NCBI GenBank assembly: GCA_944327425.1 | Contig: CALVHJ010000035.1 | Coordinates: forward strand, 1 to 12,032 | Direction: 5' to 3' | From: an uncultured Bacilli bacterium | GTDB taxonomy: Bacteria; Bacillota_I; Bacilli_A; RF39; UBA660 | DNA length: 12,032 nucleotides | In this document: one piece after another, positions 12,032-12,032 of the stretch | Layout: each line of letters starts with the position of its first letter | How positions within the stretch are numbered: position 1 is the first letter of the stretch | Notes under the pieces: generated by a model | Databases searched by the model: none | Seen by the model: only the letters and a program-made list of their open reading frames with translations | Told to the model about the DNA's origin: nothing | Made by a program: the position numbers and the translations under genes

Positions 12032-12032
12032 G

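Larger units (their letters stand above)
10258..12032 (+). mobile_element. IS110/IS1111-family insertion sequence (right end just cut off)
   Basis: The element is defined by an IS110-type transposase and by matching inverted repeats at 10258-10271 / 12018-12031 and 10285-10297 / 11996-12008. The layout is a ~70-base left end, the transposase gene, then about 430 bases of non-coding right end. Elements of the IS1111 subgroup have subterminal (not terminal) inverted repeats and a guide RNA encoded downstream of the transposase, which fits. True termini are probably a few bases outside the repeats on each side; the right terminus falls beyond the window. No target duplication can be assessed. 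The 1.8-kb size is usual for the family. Confidence 0.82.
11583..12032 (+). other. Non-coding right end of the IS (about 450 bases)
   Basis: No credible protein-coding gene is present. Contents in order: the composite stem (11580-11669); a bulged hairpin GTGAA-ATTT / AAAT-TTCAC (about 11678-11698); the palindrome CTAGATCTAG (about 11705-11714); a TATAAT (11744-11749) without a good -35; an SD-like GAGAGGAT (11803-11810) before a 17-codon ORF (11819-11872); TAGATT/AATCTA (11857-11871); TATTGTTT/AAACAATA (11879-11899); an A-rich stretch; and a right-end hairpin (11985-12024). This density of secondary structure beside an IS110-type transposase fits a guide-RNA locus, but the RNA's ends cannot be placed by eye. 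Confidence 0.5.

Overview
The window is AT-rich, compact bacterial DNA using the standard code (TGG for Trp, TGA as a stop in walJ). It looks like a low-GC, spore-forming Bacillota of the Bacilli/Erysipelotrichia type, possibly an uncultured gut lineage. The evidence is the gene set: SpoIVA and GerQ are sporulation proteins, and rplI-dnaB-(M23 peptidase)-walJ-rlmH is a Bacilli-like housekeeping arrangement. No tRNA, rRNA or CRISPR array was seen.

Layout. (1) 1-504, minus strand: 5' part of spoIVA running off the left edge. Its last ~57 bases (window 1-57) are abruptly GC-rich and no longer encode SpoIVA-like protein, so they look like a chimeric or faulty contig end. (2) 579-1199: a membrane-anchored thioredoxin-like protein with its own promoter and terminator. 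(3) 1202-8010, plus strand: a long co-directional cluster of rplI, dnaB, a LysM-G5-M23 cell-wall peptidase, walJ, rlmH, unknown gene A, unknown gene B and ung, closed by a bidirectional terminator. (4) 7991-8533, minus strand: lemA. (5) 8646-9818: a membrane-tethered XRE regulator and a small metallo-beta-lactamase-fold hydrolase with its own promoter, ending in a terminator shared with the convergent gerQ. (6) 10258-12032: an IS110/IS1111-type insertion sequence with a DEDD transposase, two pairs of inverted end repeats and a ~430-base structured non-coding tail. The window stops within a few bases of its right end.

Two things stand out. First, the 3' end of rlmH, the place where staphylococcal SCC elements integrate, is present twice as a direct repeat 811 bases apart. 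It flanks unknown gene A, and a decayed copy of the ung start codon region lies just inside the second repeat. The slot between rlmH and ung therefore seems to have held alternative genes (A or B) and now holds both. Second, the IS has the architecture expected of an RNA-guided (bridge RNA/seekRNA) IS1111-like element: left and right ends match as inverted repeats, a -35 box points outward at the right end while a lone -10 box sits at the left end, and the non-coding tail folds into long stems.

Several starts are set by ribosome-binding sites and promoters rather than by the longest ORF: spoIVA (TTG at 504), dnaB (GTG at 1688), lemA (ATG at 8533), the hydrolase (ATG at 9289) and gerQ (ATG at 10172). 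Candidate sporulation-type promoters lie upstream of spoIVA (sigma-E-like) and gerQ (sigma-K-like).
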